A stretch of DNA of 64,000 nt. Origin: Danxiaibacter flavus. Its GTDB lineage: Bacteria > Bacteroidota > Bacteroidia > Chitinophagales > Chitinophagaceae. Below the pieces are notes generated by a model. It worked only from the letters and a program-made list of their open reading frames with translations, was not told the origin of the DNA and did not search any database. The stretch lies in assembly GCF_041060425.1 (NCBI RefSeq), contig NZ_JAULBC010000004.1, positions 524,063 through 588,062 on the forward strand. Reading direction: 5' to 3'. Numbering within the stretch: the stretch's first letter is position 1; each line of letters opens with the position of its first letter. The position numbers and the translations under genes are program-made. Of this stretch, positions 1 to 8,529 are shown in pieces.

Positions 1-48
1 ACAGGTACCAACTTAAGCATATTTTGCAAACATTGTTACGCAAAACGC

Positions 49-1077
49 TTATTTAACAAATGCATTCCATCCCTGCGCAGTTATATCAAATGTGTTGCCG
101 CCTTTGGTAATCAGTTTGCGCCCCTCTTCTTCATCGAGCATATAGCCTATAACACTGATCTCTTCATTTAGCAAGATCTTCTCGTGATCTTCCTGCCTGA
201 TGGTAAAGATCAGTTCATAATCTTCTCCGCCATTAAGTGCACAAACCGTAGGATCCAGACCAAATTTGAAAGCCGCCTGCCTCGCTTTTTCGTCAATTGG
301 TATCTTTTCTTCATAAAGGCGGCAGCCAAGGTTACTTTGTCTTGAAATATGCAATATTTCGCTGCTCAGTCCATCGCTTATATCCATCATAGAAGTAGGC
401 ACCAGGTTGTTCTGCTCAAAGAAAGCTATGATGTCTTTCCTTGCTTCAGGTTTAAGCAGTCTGCCCACTATATAATCTTCACCTTCCAGATCCGGCTGAA
501 TTTTAGGATTCTCCAAGTAAATTTTCTTCTCCCTTTCCAGTAAAGTCAGTCCGAGAAAAGCACCACCCAGGTCGCCACTTACACAGACCAGGTCGCCACT
601 GTTTGCGGTACTTCTTTTTACAAATGCTCCGGGGGCTACTTCTCCCACAGCTGTAACAGAAATTACAAAGCCTTTTTGAGACGAAGCAGTGTCACCACCG
701 ACAAGATCAACCCCATATTTCTCACAGGCCGCATAAACGCCTTCGTAAAATTCATCCAGCGCCTCCATGCTGAACCTGTTGCTGATGCCAATACTCATGG
801 TGATCTGCGTAGGCTGTGCATTCATGGCATATACGTCACTCAGATTTACTATAACACTTTTATAACCAAGATGTTTGAGCGGCGTGTACATCAAATCAAA
901 ATGCACACCCTCCAGCAAAAGATCCGTGGTAACCACCGTCTGTTTTCCAAAGTGGTCAATCACTGCCGCATCATCTCCCACACTCACAACTGTTGATGCA
1001 TTCTGTATTTCAAAGTTCCTCGTCAGGTGATCGATAAGACCAAATTCGCCGAGGGAAGAGATTTCTGTTCGAGACAT
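49..1077 (-). CDS. thiL: Thiamine-monophosphate kinase ThiL
   Basis: ThiL phosphorylates thiamine monophosphate with ATP to give the active cofactor thiamine diphosphate in the cytoplasm. The 342-residue protein has the usual family length. It shows the N-terminal GDDAAVI segment, the TTDLLLEGVHFD metal/phosphate-binding segment, the middle VGGDTASS motif and the C-terminal NGGEDYELIFT motif, in the order expected of the AIR synthase-related fold. The start ATG at 1077 gives the normal MSRTEISSLGEFGLI beginning. It is transcribed alone; the upstream 300 bases are TACGATGT-type repeats and no TPP riboswitch can be seen there. Seen: motifs and length. Known: family reaction. Identification is secure. 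Confidence 0.95.
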   Translation of the reverse strand: MSRTEISSLGEFGLIDHLTRNFEIQNASTVVSVGDDAAVIDHFGKQTVVTTDLLLEGVHFDLMYTPLKHLGYKSVIVNLSDVYAMNAQPTQITMSIGISNRFSMEALDEFYEGVYAACEKYGVDLVGGDTASSQKGFVISVTAVGEVAPGAFVKRSTANSGDLVCVSGDLGGAFLGLTLLEREKKIYLENPKIQPDLEGEDYIVGRLLKPEARKDIIAFFEQNNLVPTSMMDISDGLSSEILHISRQSNLGCRLYEEKIPIDEKARQAAFKFGLDPTVCALNGGEDYELIFTIRQEDHEKILLNEEISVIGYMLDEEEGRKLITKGGNTFDITAQGWNAFVK

Positions 1078-1371
1078 ATGATGTACGATTTACGATGTAC
1101 GGTGTACGATGTGATCTACATTATACACCTTTTTATGTACGATTTACGATGTTAGATGTACGATGTTATTGGCATTATACACCTTTTATGTACGATGCTA
1201 GATGTACTGTGTACGATGCGACCTACATTATACACCCTGTTATATACGACGTACGATTTTAGATTTAAGATGTTGGCCATATTGTACATCTGGTTTTGTA
1301 CGAAATGCAATTTTAGAGATAAAACATGTTTACTGATACATCGTACATCTAAAATCGTAAATCGTACATCA
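1078..1371. repeat. Degenerate TACGATGT repeats, two orientations
   Basis: About 170 bases carry many imperfect copies of ATGTACGATTTACGATGT-like units, interrupted by CTACATTATACACC segments. The last 35 bases (1335-1371) carry the same motif as its reverse complement (ACATCGTACATC). The stretch separates thiL from the four-helix-bundle gene and has no open frame with coding character. Further copies lie at 1817-1850 and 18593-18617. Confidence 0.8.
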
Positions 1372-1373
1372 CC

Positions 1374-1721
1374 TCATTTTCTTGCTGAATTAATTGTGGC
1401 TACAAATATCCTTAATAAAGTTTCTCCTTCAGCCATAATTGCATCAATTTCAGTTTTGAAATGAGCATTAAACTCATTTAACAAATCAAGGAAGAACAAT
1501 GTTTCATCAAGTTCCTCTTCTACTATTTTCAGTTTGTTGATAAAATCAGGGCGGGATTTGGCGCGTCTGGCTGCCCTGTAATTTGCGGCCACTGAACTGC
1601 TGCATCTAATAATCTGGTTACTATAACTCCTGTTAATCAGATTGTTTTCGAGTTTCAATATAAGGTGTGCGACATCCACTGCCAGTTTCCTGGTACGTTT
1701 TTTAAGCTCTTCGGCATCCAT
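1374..1721 (-). CDS. Four helix bundle protein (23S rRNA intervening-sequence type)
   Basis: This 115-residue all-helical protein fits the family named four helix bundle or S23/IVS protein, first found in 23S rRNA intervening sequences and very common in Bacteroidota. Supporting residues are the central RCSSSVAANYRAARRAKS segment (the family has S-s-v-a-a-N near this point) followed by the FINKLKIVEEELDETLFFLDLL helix. Its molecular function is not established; related proteins are accessory factors (Avd) of diversity-generating retroelements, but no reverse transcriptase is present here. The gene sits alone between thiL and the inositol monophosphatase gene, flanked on both sides by TACGATGT repeats, which suggests it moved in together with them. 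Confidence 0.85.
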   Translation of the reverse strand: MDAEELKKRTRKLAVDVAHLILKLENNLINRSYSNQIIRCSSSVAANYRAARRAKSRPDFINKLKIVEEELDETLFFLDLLNEFNAHFKTEIDAIMAEGETLLRIFVATINSARK

Positions 1722-1816
1722 GAGGGTTTAGTTTTTTGCAAAGTAAATGCTTAATCCTCTGCGAAAAATTTCTCCCCGTAAATGAACCAATAGGATTTTG
1801 TAACGTGAACCCTTTC

Positions 1817-1850
1817 TACATCGTACACCGTACATCCAACATCGTACATA
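1817..1850. repeat. TACGATGT-family repeat, right flank
   Basis: Three adjoining copies of the ACATCGTACA motif lie between the four-helix-bundle gene and the inositol monophosphatase gene. They have the same sense as 1335-1371 and are opposite to 1079-1250. Confidence 0.7.
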
Positions 1851-1859
1851 AACTACCTG

Positions 1860-2639
1860 CTACACTACAACGCTTCCATCAATCCACTTCAGCAGCTCAT
1901 CATGTATCAATCCATTCGTTGCCACGATACCCGGTTGGTAAGGATTATAGTAGCTGCCCGAAAGATCGGTTACTTTTCCACCTGCTTCCTCAACTATCAG
2001 GAAGCCGGCGGCGCTGTCCCAGGCATTGAGCTTGTGCTCGTAGAAGCCGTCGAAACGGCCTGCGGCAACCCAGCAAAGATCGATGGCAGCACTGCCTAAC
2101 CGGCGAACGGGGATGCCTTGACGAATAAGCCTGTCGAATACTTCGAGCGGACCGTTTGGCTGATTGATGTATGTATAGGGAAAGCCGGTCACCAGGCAAC
2201 TGGTTCCGACATCTTTTTTTGAACTCACGGAGATCTTGTCGGTATTTAACGTTGCTCCGAAGCCTCTTTGCGCAAAAAACAATTCACCAATAAAGGGATT
2301 ATACACGGCGCCCATCTCCATCCTGCCATCGACTTCCACGCCGATGCTTACACAGCAAATGGGAATACCATTAGCATAGTTGATGGTACCATCAATCGGA
2401 TCAATGATCCATTTGTAGATGGAATCCTGCGCCAGGATGCCGCTTTCCTCAGTAAGAATATAATGATCAGGGTAGTCTGCTTTAATGATATCGATAATTA
2501 CCTGTTCACTCTTATGATCAACCTCCGTTACCAGGTTGTTAACACCTTCCTTGTTGCTAATCGTAAACGATTTGTTGAAATATTCTTTCAGTACTTGTGC
2601 CGCTGCATCTGTTGCCTTTAGTAGTGTTTGTTTTAGCAT
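1860..2639 (-). CDS. Inositol monophosphatase family protein
   Basis: This is a Mg-dependent sugar or inositol phosphatase of the IMPase/SuhB/CysQ superfamily, cytoplasmic. Visible motifs are LVTEVDHKSE, LTEESG, the metal-binding WIIDPIDGTINYANG and the C-terminal WDSAAGFLIVEEAGG. Length from the ATG at 2639 is 259 residues, normal for the family. An in-frame TTG at 2645 would add two residues, but the ATG is preferred. The exact substrate (inositol phosphate, or 3'-phosphoadenosine 5'-phosphate as in CysQ) cannot be told from sequence alone. It lies downstream of the adk terminator and is probably its own transcription unit. Confidence 0.9.
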   Translation of the reverse strand: MLKQTLLKATDAAAQVLKEYFNKSFTISNKEGVNNLVTEVDHKSEQVIIDIIKADYPDHYILTEESGILAQDSIYKWIIDPIDGTINYANGIPICCVSIGVEVDGRMEMGAVYNPFIGELFFAQRGFGATLNTDKISVSSKKDVGTSCLVTGFPYTYINQPNGPLEVFDRLIRQGIPVRRLGSAAIDLCWVAAGRFDGFYEHKLNAWDSAAGFLIVEEAGGKVTDLSGSYYNPYQPGIVATNGLIHDELLKWIDGSVVV

Positions 2640-2687
2640 CCGCAAAGATTAATAGAATTGTTTAATTCTGTTTGGTTTTAACGTTAC

Positions 2688-2714
2688 AAAAAACCCGGGA
2701 CTACTTAGCCCGGG
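2688..2714 (-). terminator. Intrinsic terminator of adk
   Basis: Read on the minus strand, two CCCGGG arms separated by eight bases form a GC-rich hairpin followed directly by TTTTTT. It lies 66 bases past the adk stop codon. Confidence 0.8.
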
Positions 2715-2779
2715 CATGTTGGTTGATTTTGGTTAAGAGAAACTAATTTATACTTACCCTGTCGGGATGTAAGATTTAA

Positions 2780-3355
2780 TTACTTCTTTGCATCAATTTC
2801 TTTACAAAGCGCATCGAATATTTCATCGATAGAACCCTCGCCGTGCACATTTACAACCTTGTTAAACTGACTGTAATATGCTGAAACCGGCAATGTCTCA
2901 TTCTTGTAAACATCCTGTCTTTTCTTTTGAATTTCAGGATCTGCATCATCCAATCTGCCGCTTGTTTTTGCACGGTTTACCAGGCGTTTGATCAGTTCCT
3001 CTTCATTTACCTGTAAAGCGAGAACGATATTTATAGCTGTTTTCTTTAACTCGAGGAGTTTATCCAGTGCTTCGGCCTGTGCTACTGTGCGGGGAAAGCC
3101 GTCAAATAAAAAGCCCCTGGCGTGTGGATTGGCGTCTAAGGCGCTGCTAATCATTCCGATTACAACTTCATCGGGTACCAACTGACCTTTTTCAATAAAG
3201 TTTTTAGCTTCAATTCCCAAAGGCGTACTTTCTTTCATTTCTTTACGGAGGAGGTCACCTGTGCTGAGATGGATGAGTCCGTATTTTTCAATCAATTTCT
3301 CACTCTGTGTACCTTTACCGCTACCCGGAGGGCCAAATAGAATAGTATTAAACAT
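2780..3355 (-). CDS. adk: Adenylate kinase
   Basis: Adenylate kinase interconverts ATP plus AMP with two ADP in the cytoplasm. The 191-residue protein has the P-loop GPPGSGKGT at residues 8-16, the AMP-binding LSTGDLLR, the FLFDGFPRT signature and the LDDADPEIQKKR segment of the LID/NMP region. It lacks the four-cysteine zinc LID of longer bacterial enzymes, so it is the short-LID form. A perfect TAnnTTTG -7 element lies about 25 bases upstream of the ATG and an intrinsic terminator follows, so it is probably monocistronic. Confidence 0.97.
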   Translation of the reverse strand: MFNTILFGPPGSGKGTQSEKLIEKYGLIHLSTGDLLRKEMKESTPLGIEAKNFIEKGQLVPDEVVIGMISSALDANPHARGFLFDGFPRTVAQAEALDKLLELKKTAINIVLALQVNEEELIKRLVNRAKTSGRLDDADPEIQKKRQDVYKNETLPVSAYYSQFNKVVNVHGEGSIDEIFDALCKEIDAKK

Positions 3356-3379
3356 TGCTAACTTACCTTAAATGAGCAA

Positions 3380-3387
3380 CAAATATA
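3380..3387 (-). promoter_or_regulatory. -7 promoter element of adk
   Basis: On the minus strand this reads TATATTTG, an exact match to the Bacteroidota -7 consensus TAnnTTTG. It lies 25 bases before the adk ATG. No TTTG is seen at the ideal 19-base distance. Confidence 0.55.
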
Positions 3388-3397
3388 ACGGTTAGCG

Positions 3398-3656
3398 TTT
3401 AAAATTCGTTTAACAAAATTTGCAGTTCGTTAGAGGAGCTTAAAGCCAAGGGCCTAAAGCGTAAAAATGAACAAATGTGATAAATTTTAATAAGTTGGGA
3501 TTGGAAGCGCTTAAAGCTTAAAGCCCAAAACTGAATAAAATGTATGAATGATAATAAAACACGAATTCTAACCTTTGAATGGCGAACAAATTCTCTCACC
3601 AGACCGAAACTACCTGAAAGCTGACAGCTGATCGCTGATAGCTTATTGCTGTCATT
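3398..3656. repeat. AAAGC and GCTGATAGC degenerate repeats
   Basis: The stretch between adk and msrB contains AAAGC-rich units (GCTTAAAGCTTAAAGCC type, 3437-3530) and then GCTGACAGCTGATCGCTGATAGC-type units (3616-3655). The one open frame on the minus strand is made largely of these repeats and is not regarded as a gene. Confidence 0.65.
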
Positions 3657-3752
3657 GTGTCCCGCGTTTTCTGCGGCATGAACTTTGGACGATTATTTAA
3701 GATTTCTTTGCAATCCGGCAGTATCTTCTCACCGTTTATTATTGAAAAAAGC

Positions 3753-4322
3753 ATGAAAACAATTTTATCACTGACCTTTGTGTTACTGGTGACGATTTTT
3801 ACCGGATGCTATTCACAAAGCACTAAAAAGGAGAATAAAATGGACAGCACTAACAATAACGAAAAGAGCAAAGTGTACTCGAGAACCGACACTTCAAAAG
3901 TGGTGATGAGTGAAGACGAATGGAAAAAAGTATTATCGCCTGAAGTGTATTATATAGCAAGGCAGAAAGGTACCGAGCGCCCTTTCACAAGCAAGTATGA
4001 AACTTCTAACGAAGTGGGCACTTATTACTGCGCAGCATGCGGCAACCCGCTTTTTAAAAGTGATACAAAATTTGAAAGTGGCTGCGGCTGGCCAAGCTTT
4101 TACGAGCCCATAAGCAAAAGTTCGATTATCTATACGCCGGACAATAGCCATGGAATGACCCGCACAGAAGTACAATGCGGACGTTGTAAGGCACACCTGG
4201 GCCATGTATTTGAAGATGGACCTCCGCCAACCGGCCTGCGCTATTGCATTAACGGTGTAGTGCTGGACTTTGAAAAAGCAAAAGAAGCAGAGAAGGGTTA
4301 TAATGAGAAGAAACAACAATGA
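3753..4322 (+). CDS. msrB: Peptide-methionine (R)-S-oxide reductase MsrB, lipoprotein
   Basis: MsrB reduces the R-epimer of methionine sulfoxide in proteins. The start chosen at 3753 gives MKTILSLTFVLLVTIFTGC, a lipoprotein signal with Cys19; an earlier start at 3657 would put 32 extra residues before it. The enzyme domain has two zinc CxxC pairs (Cys93/96 and Cys142/145), the GCGWPSF signature and the catalytic Cys165 in RYCIN. With 189 residues it is a single-domain MsrB plus an acidic, Ser/Thr/Asn-rich linker. The lipobox implies an envelope-anchored repair enzyme, probably facing the periplasm. It is a single gene followed by a shared bidirectional terminator. Confidence 0.92.
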   Translation: MKTILSLTFVLLVTIFTGCYSQSTKKENKMDSTNNNEKSKVYSRTDTSKVVMSEDEWKKVLSPEVYYIARQKGTERPFTSKYETSNEVGTYYCAACGNPLFKSDTKFESGCGWPSFYEPISKSSIIYTPDNSHGMTRTEVQCGRCKAHLGHVFEDGPPPTGLRYCINGVVLDFEKAKEAEKGYNEKKQQ

Positions 4323-4412
4323 GGCAAAGTCAAAATTCAAAAGTAAAAATTCAAAACTTCAGCTCGTAGTTGCTAATTGAACACAAGCAGCGTCAGATTT
4401 TGAGATATAAAA

Positions 4413-4446
4413 GAAAAGATCGTTGAAATAAATCAACGATCTTTTC
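4413..4446. terminator. Bidirectional terminator
   Basis: A perfect 14-bp stem (GAAAAGATCGTTGA and its complement) with a six-base loop lies between the convergent msrB and response regulator genes. A and T runs at its edges allow it to work on both strands. Confidence 0.85.
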
Positions 4447-4506
4447 CTTTTGAGACAATTATTTCGCTTCGATTTTTTGAATTTTTACTTTTTACTTTTG
4501 ACTTTC

Positions 4507-5154
4507 TTAAATTTTCACCAATCCATTCCGTATCGCATAAAGCACCAATCCAACTCTTGAAGTAGTACCCAATTTTTCAAAAAGATTGCTACGGTACATT
4601 TCTGCCGTGCGGGGGGAAACATCCATAGAATCTGCAATTTCCTTGTAAGACTTCTCGGTGCAACAGAGTTTAAGGAAATCAATTTCTTTGTCGTTTAAGC
4701 TTACAGCGTGCACTTCTTTGTTTTCTTTTTCGCTTTGATTGATAAAATGAACAAGCTTTCCGGTAACAAGCTCATTCAGGAAAAAACCTTTGGTTAAAAT
4801 ATCGTGGAGCGCAGTCTTTAAAATATCGGGTTTGCTGTCTTTTAAAATATAACCTTTTGCTCCATGCTTCAACATGCGTATAATAGCGGCATCATTATCC
4901 ATCATAGATAAAACGAGCACTTTAATATCCGGCTTATTTTCTTTTATCCATTTGGCCGTTTCAAAACCATCCATTTCGGGCATGGTTATATCCAGCAACA
5001 CAACTTCAGGTTCCTCATTCTTGGCCAGTTTTTCAATAAACTGCTTACCGTTGTCGGCTTCAAATACAACCGAATAATCCCCAAAAGAATTAATTACAGA
5101 AGCGAGGCCACCTCTTAACAACGCGTGATCATCTACTAATGCAACTCTTGTCAT
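4507..5154 (-). CDS. Response regulator, NarL/FixJ family
   Basis: This cytoplasmic DNA-binding response regulator has a receiver domain at residues 1-120 with the acidic pair Asp8/Asp9, the phosphoacceptor Asp55 in VVLLDITMPEMDG and the switch Lys in GYILKDSKPD. A LuxR-type helix-turn-helix occupies about 148-212 (LNDKEIDFLKLCCTEKSYKEIA). The 215-residue length is typical. Its start codon overlaps the stop of the upstream histidine kinase by 4 bases (ATGA), which couples translation and names the kinase as its partner. Target genes cannot be inferred. Confidence 0.93.
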   Translation of the reverse strand: MTRVALVDDHALLRGGLASVINSFGDYSVVFEADNGKQFIEKLAKNEEPEVVLLDITMPEMDGFETAKWIKENKPDIKVLVLSMMDNDAAIIRMLKHGAKGYILKDSKPDILKTALHDILTKGFFLNELVTGKLVHFINQSEKENKEVHAVSLNDKEIDFLKLCCTEKSYKEIADSMDVSPRTAEMYRSNLFEKLGTTSRVGLVLYAIRNGLVKI

Positions 5155-5945
5155 ACTTCCGTTTTTTGATCTTGTAATATACTTAATTTGATAACTGTTC
5201 CTTCCTGTGGCCGTGAGTTAATCTCTAAATTTCCGCCGATAAGTTCTGCTCTTTGTTTCATGCTTTTAAGCCCGATACCGGTTTCGTGGGAATTGAGCTT
5301 TTCTATGTCAAATCCAATACCATTGTCCTTTATCGCGATACACAAAGTGTCATTTTCTGCATCAATCTTTACACAAAGCATGGTTGCTTTTGCGTGCTTT
5401 AAAATATTATTAAAGCTTTCCTGCATAATGCGGAAAACCACAATAGTTTGTTCGGGAGTTAACCGCACATCTTTTGTGGTGCATTCCAGCCTGGTATCCA
5501 GGTGAACGGCTTTCTTAATAATATTCAACTCGTGCGCTATCGCATCTACCAACCCTATATCGGTGATCTTTTCGCTATTAAGGCTTTTGCTAAGGTCGCG
5601 AAGGTCCGTAATGGCCTTGCTCAGCAATTCTTCAGTAATAGCTACTTTTTCATCCGAAGCACCATTGTTGAAAGTGTTTAGGTTTAATTTGGCAAGACTC
5701 AATACCTGGCCAATATTATCATGAATTTCCTGGCTAATGTTTCTAAAAGTTTGCTCCTGTATTTCCAACTGAGCCTGCAAAATTGTTTGCTCATACTGCA
5801 CCTTCAAATCAAGCATTTCTTTTTTATGTAACATTCTTCTCTTATGCATTTGTGTGATCAACAAATAAAAAAATACCAGAAAGAACAGTACCAAAACCGT
5901 TCCTATAATAACAAAAGTTGTTGTGATGATTGGCGCTTGTAACAT
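5151..5945 (-). CDS. Sensor histidine kinase, HisKA_3 (NarX-like) type
   Basis: This membrane kinase phosphorylates itself on His75 in the EIHDNIGQVLSLAKLNLN box and passes phosphate to the adjacent response regulator. One transmembrane helix lies at about residues 8-30, followed by a coiled coil and then the dimerisation/phosphoacceptor and ATPase domains (N box QESFNNILKHA, G boxes DNGIGFD and GIGLKSMKQR). There is no sizeable sensory domain, so input probably comes from the partner membrane protein encoded just upstream. That gene's last 43 bases overlap this gene's first 43. Ligand unknown. Confidence 0.9.
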   Translation of the reverse strand: MLQAPIITTTFVIIGTVLVLFFLVFFYLLITQMHKRRMLHKKEMLDLKVQYEQTILQAQLEIQEQTFRNISQEIHDNIGQVLSLAKLNLNTFNNGASDEKVAITEELLSKAITDLRDLSKSLNSEKITDIGLVDAIAHELNIIKKAVHLDTRLECTTKDVRLTPEQTIVVFRIMQESFNNILKHAKATMLCVKIDAENDTLCIAIKDNGIGFDIEKLNSHETGIGLKSMKQRAELIGGNLEINSRPQEGTVIKLSILQDQKTEV

Positions 5946-6580
5946 AATAATCCAACTGACAGCATTATAAATTTAGTAACAATGGCCAGATGTATAATTC
6001 TATACACACTTTTTGCTTCTTCCAGCATGTTTAAAGAGATGTAATATCTATAAACCGCAAAAACTAAAACGCTTGCAGCGGAAAAAACAAAGAAAGCGCT
6101 TACAATCCAAAATGACGGTTGTTTTTGAAAACTTAGTATTTTATCACTCTTTGCCAATTGAAGCATATAATACATGCAGCAGGCAACAACTATCAAATAA
6201 GATAGACAAGAAGTGTTACTGTTATAGACATTTAGCGGTTCCCACATGAAAATATTCACCAGCCAAAAAACAAAAAATACACCTACACCCAGTATATACC
6301 ATCGCAAATTAACCTTATTGGCCGTTTGCTTTATAATATAATAAGAAAGAAACGCAGTTTCAAACAAAGTGTAAAAATGATACAACGCCAGGTTATTCAT
6401 TTTATAAAATGACATGACATTGGTAACTGCTGTAAAAACAATACTTATTACAAGATAAATAAGCAACATCATTTCCTGCCTGTTGATATCGCTCCATAAA
6501 ATCAAATAAATAATGAGCGATATTAATGGCATGTAAGTGTCGTCCGACCTGATTATCTGTGCCAATACTGAGTTATTCAT
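5903..6580 (-). CDS. Integral membrane protein of a sensor operon, unknown function
   Basis: I do not recognise a named family. The 225 residues form about seven hydrophobic segments with short loops (for example LISLIIYLILW, MMLLIYLVISIVF and WYILGVGVFFVFWLVNIFM). It overlaps the histidine kinase gene by 43 bases and follows the 142-residue gene by 8 bases, so the four genes form one operon. Inference: because the kinase has only one membrane helix and no sensor domain, this protein could be the membrane sensor. An eight-base gap and shared strand support co-transcription, but no motif proves the role. Confidence 0.8.
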   Translation of the reverse strand: MNNSVLAQIIRSDDTYMPLISLIIYLILWSDINRQEMMLLIYLVISIVFTAVTNVMSFYKMNNLALYHFYTLFETAFLSYYIIKQTANKVNLRWYILGVGVFFVFWLVNIFMWEPLNVYNSNTSCLSYLIVVACCMYYMLQLAKSDKILSFQKQPSFWIVSAFFVFSAASVLVFAVYRYYISLNMLEEAKSVYRIIHLAIVTKFIMLSVGLLCYKRQSSQQLLLL

Positions 6581-6588
6581 GAAAAAGA

Positions 6589-7017
6589 TTACATGTTTAG
6601 AACATTCTTCGTGCTACATTCTGCAGGACAAGGATGTAACCCTGCTACAAGGCTGAGGCTTCCAGTGCCGTTGGCAATAAGAGATTTAGCTGCTTTTGGA
6701 GCTTCACCATTGCCATTCTTCTGGTTTTCTCTCAAAGTCTTCAAACTATCCGGTACCTGAAAATCATTGTATTTACCATTTTCATCTTTTTCACAACCGA
6801 CAACTACAAGGGTGGGGACCATAAAGTCCTCAACTATTTCACCACCAAAATAGATCCTGATGCCATCCAGTTTACCCTGTTTTTGTTTTAAAATCTTTTC
6901 AATTTCCTCACGGGTAATCAAGTAGCCTTTTTTCTGAGAAACGGACTTTGGCGCATTTTTCATGTATTTTTTAAATACACCGATCTTTTTTCTTGCGTCA
7001 TCCCAATTGGTTGTCAT
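6589..7017 (-). CDS. Hypothetical protein, first gene of sensor operon
   Basis: This 142-residue soluble protein has no signal peptide or membrane helix. It begins TTNWDDARKKIGVFKKYMKN, has a Lys-rich helical N-terminal half, a beta-rich middle (GIRIYFGGEIVEDFMVPTLVVVGCE) and a Gly/Cys-containing tail with CPAEC close to the end. I know no family for it. As the first gene of the operon with the membrane protein, kinase and response regulator, it may be a cytoplasmic component of that pathway; this is inference from position only. A Cys-x-x-x-Cys near the C-terminus is the only candidate functional motif. Confidence 0.75.
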   Translation of the reverse strand: MTTNWDDARKKIGVFKKYMKNAPKSVSQKKGYLITREEIEKILKQKQGKLDGIRIYFGGEIVEDFMVPTLVVVGCEKDENGKYNDFQVPDSLKTLRENQKNGNGEAPKAAKSLIANGTGSLSLVAGLHPCPAECSTKNVLNM

Positions 7018-7275
7018 AAATTTTCTTTTTAATTAGATTGATTAATAGGGTAAAAGAATCTTCAGTTTATGCAAAGAAAAGCACAATCAAAAATGTGGAA
7101 ATTGTAATTATTCACAAGTCAAATTGTGATTTTTCACACCAGTTCAAAATGCTTTTTCCTTTGTCTGTTTTATATGTAAAATTTACTTGTTAAAGGTCAA
7201 AAATCATAGGGTATGCCATCTTGGTTTTTCAACATTGGTTTTATCAGTTACCTTCGCTTACCAATTTAATCTTAT

Positions 7276-8529
7276 ATGAGCATCAGGTTAAGTCATCTCG
7301 CGGAAAATCTTATAGGTTCTGAAATCGTTAGATTAGGCAATGAAATCAATGACCGCATACGCAAAGGTGAGAAGATTTTTAATTATACCATAGGAGATTT
7401 TGACCCTGCCATTTTTCCCATTCCGAAGGAACTGGAAGACCTGATTGTAGATGCATACAAGCACCATTATACCAATTATCCGCCGGGCGACGGACTATTG
7501 GAGCTGCGTACTGCAGTTGCCGCTTTTATCAGGGAATTTTCCGGGTTGGATTATGCAACCAATGAAATTCAGATTGCTTCAGGCGGGCGTCCTCTTATCT
7601 ATACAATATTTAAAACGATAGTTGACAGGGGTGACAAGGTTATTTATGCGGTTCCATCCTGGAACAATAACCACTACACAAATATGAACGATGCGGAGCA
7701 TTGTGTAATTGAAACCTCACTCGAAAATAACTTTATGCCGACCGCAGCTGATATTGCCCCTCACATAAAGGGTGCTGCGTTAGTTTGTCTTTGTACGCCT
7801 CAAAATCCCACGGGAACCACACTTCCTAAAGAGGAGCTGGAGAAAATCTGCGATCTGATCCTGGAGGAAAATGACAAAAGAGGTCCGGACGAAAAAAAGC
7901 TTTACCTGATGTTTGATCAGATGTATGGTATACTCACATTTGGTGATACCCGCCATTACAACCCGGTTTCTGTGAGGCCAGCGATGAAAGCGTATACCAT
8001 TTTTGTTGATGGCATATCAAAGGCATTCGCTGCTACCGGCGTGCGCGTGGGTTGGTCCATGGGCCCTGCAGAAGTCATCAGTAAAATGAAAGCATTATTG
8101 AGCCACATTGGCGCCTGGGCACCGATGGCTGAGCAAAAAGCAGTCGCGGGATATCTGACACAGACAGAAAATATACAGCGATACCTGGACCACTATAAAA
8201 AAGAACTTGAAAAAAGGTTGCAGCATATACATGAGGGTTTTATAAGTCTGAAAAACAAGGGTTATAAAGTAGACGCAGTTGCTCCCCAGGCGGCTATTTA
8301 TCTTACCATTAAAATTGATCTGGCCGGTCAAACACTCGGCGGACAAAAACTCAACAACCAGGGAGATGTAACAAGTTATATCCTTAGTGAAGCCAAACTT
8401 GCCGTTGTTCCTTTTTATGCTTTTGGAGCAGATAAAGATTCTCCATGGTACAGATTAAGCGTGGGAACCAGTAAAATAGAAGATATTGATGAGATGTTTA
8501 GAAAGCTGGAAGCAAAGCTGAAAGCTTAA
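7276..8529 (+). CDS. Pyridoxal-phosphate aminotransferase, class I/II
   Basis: This cytoplasmic fold-type I aminotransferase has 417 residues. It shows the NPTG motif at 177-180, the Asp214/Tyr217 pair that contacts the cofactor ring, the Schiff-base Lys249 in VDGISKAFAATG and Arg257 in VRVGW. This pattern fits the aspartate/aromatic aminotransferase branch, but the amino-acid substrate cannot be read from sequence. The ATG at 7276 is 18 bases past a TACCTTCG that resembles a -7 element. It is a single gene, opposite in strand to the sensor operon, with repeat-filled DNA behind it. Confidence 0.9.
   Translation: MSIRLSHLAENLIGSEIVRLGNEINDRIRKGEKIFNYTIGDFDPAIFPIPKELEDLIVDAYKHHYTNYPPGDGLLELRTAVAAFIREFSGLDYATNEIQIASGGRPLIYTIFKTIVDRGDKVIYAVPSWNNNHYTNMNDAEHCVIETSLENNFMPTAADIAPHIKGAALVCLCTPQNPTGTTLPKEELEKICDLILEENDKRGPDEKKLYLMFDQMYGILTFGDTRHYNPVSVRPAMKAYTIFVDGISKAFAATGVRVGWSMGPAEVISKMKALLSHIGAWAPMAEQKAVAGYLTQTENIQRYLDHYKKELEKRLQHIHEGFISLKNKGYKVDAVAPQAAIYLTIKIDLAGQTLGGQKLNNQGDVTSYILSEAKLAVVPFYAFGADKDSPWYRLSVGTSKIEDIDEMFRKLEAKLKA

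Noticed and set aside
1078..1371. TPP riboswitch upstream of thiL
   Set aside because: The region consists of TACGATGT repeats and lacks the conserved CUGAGA and related elements of the TPP aptamer.
1374..1721. Diversity-generating retroelement (the four-helix-bundle protein resembles Avd)
   Set aside because: No reverse transcriptase, template repeat or variable repeat is seen; the repeats around it are short and degenerate.
3399..3599. 66-codon minus-strand open frame
   Set aside because: It reads through AAAGC repeats, has no ribosome site or family features, and is opposite no gene.
3657..3752. Upstream start of MsrB
   Set aside because: It would bury the lipoprotein signal peptide that begins at 3753.
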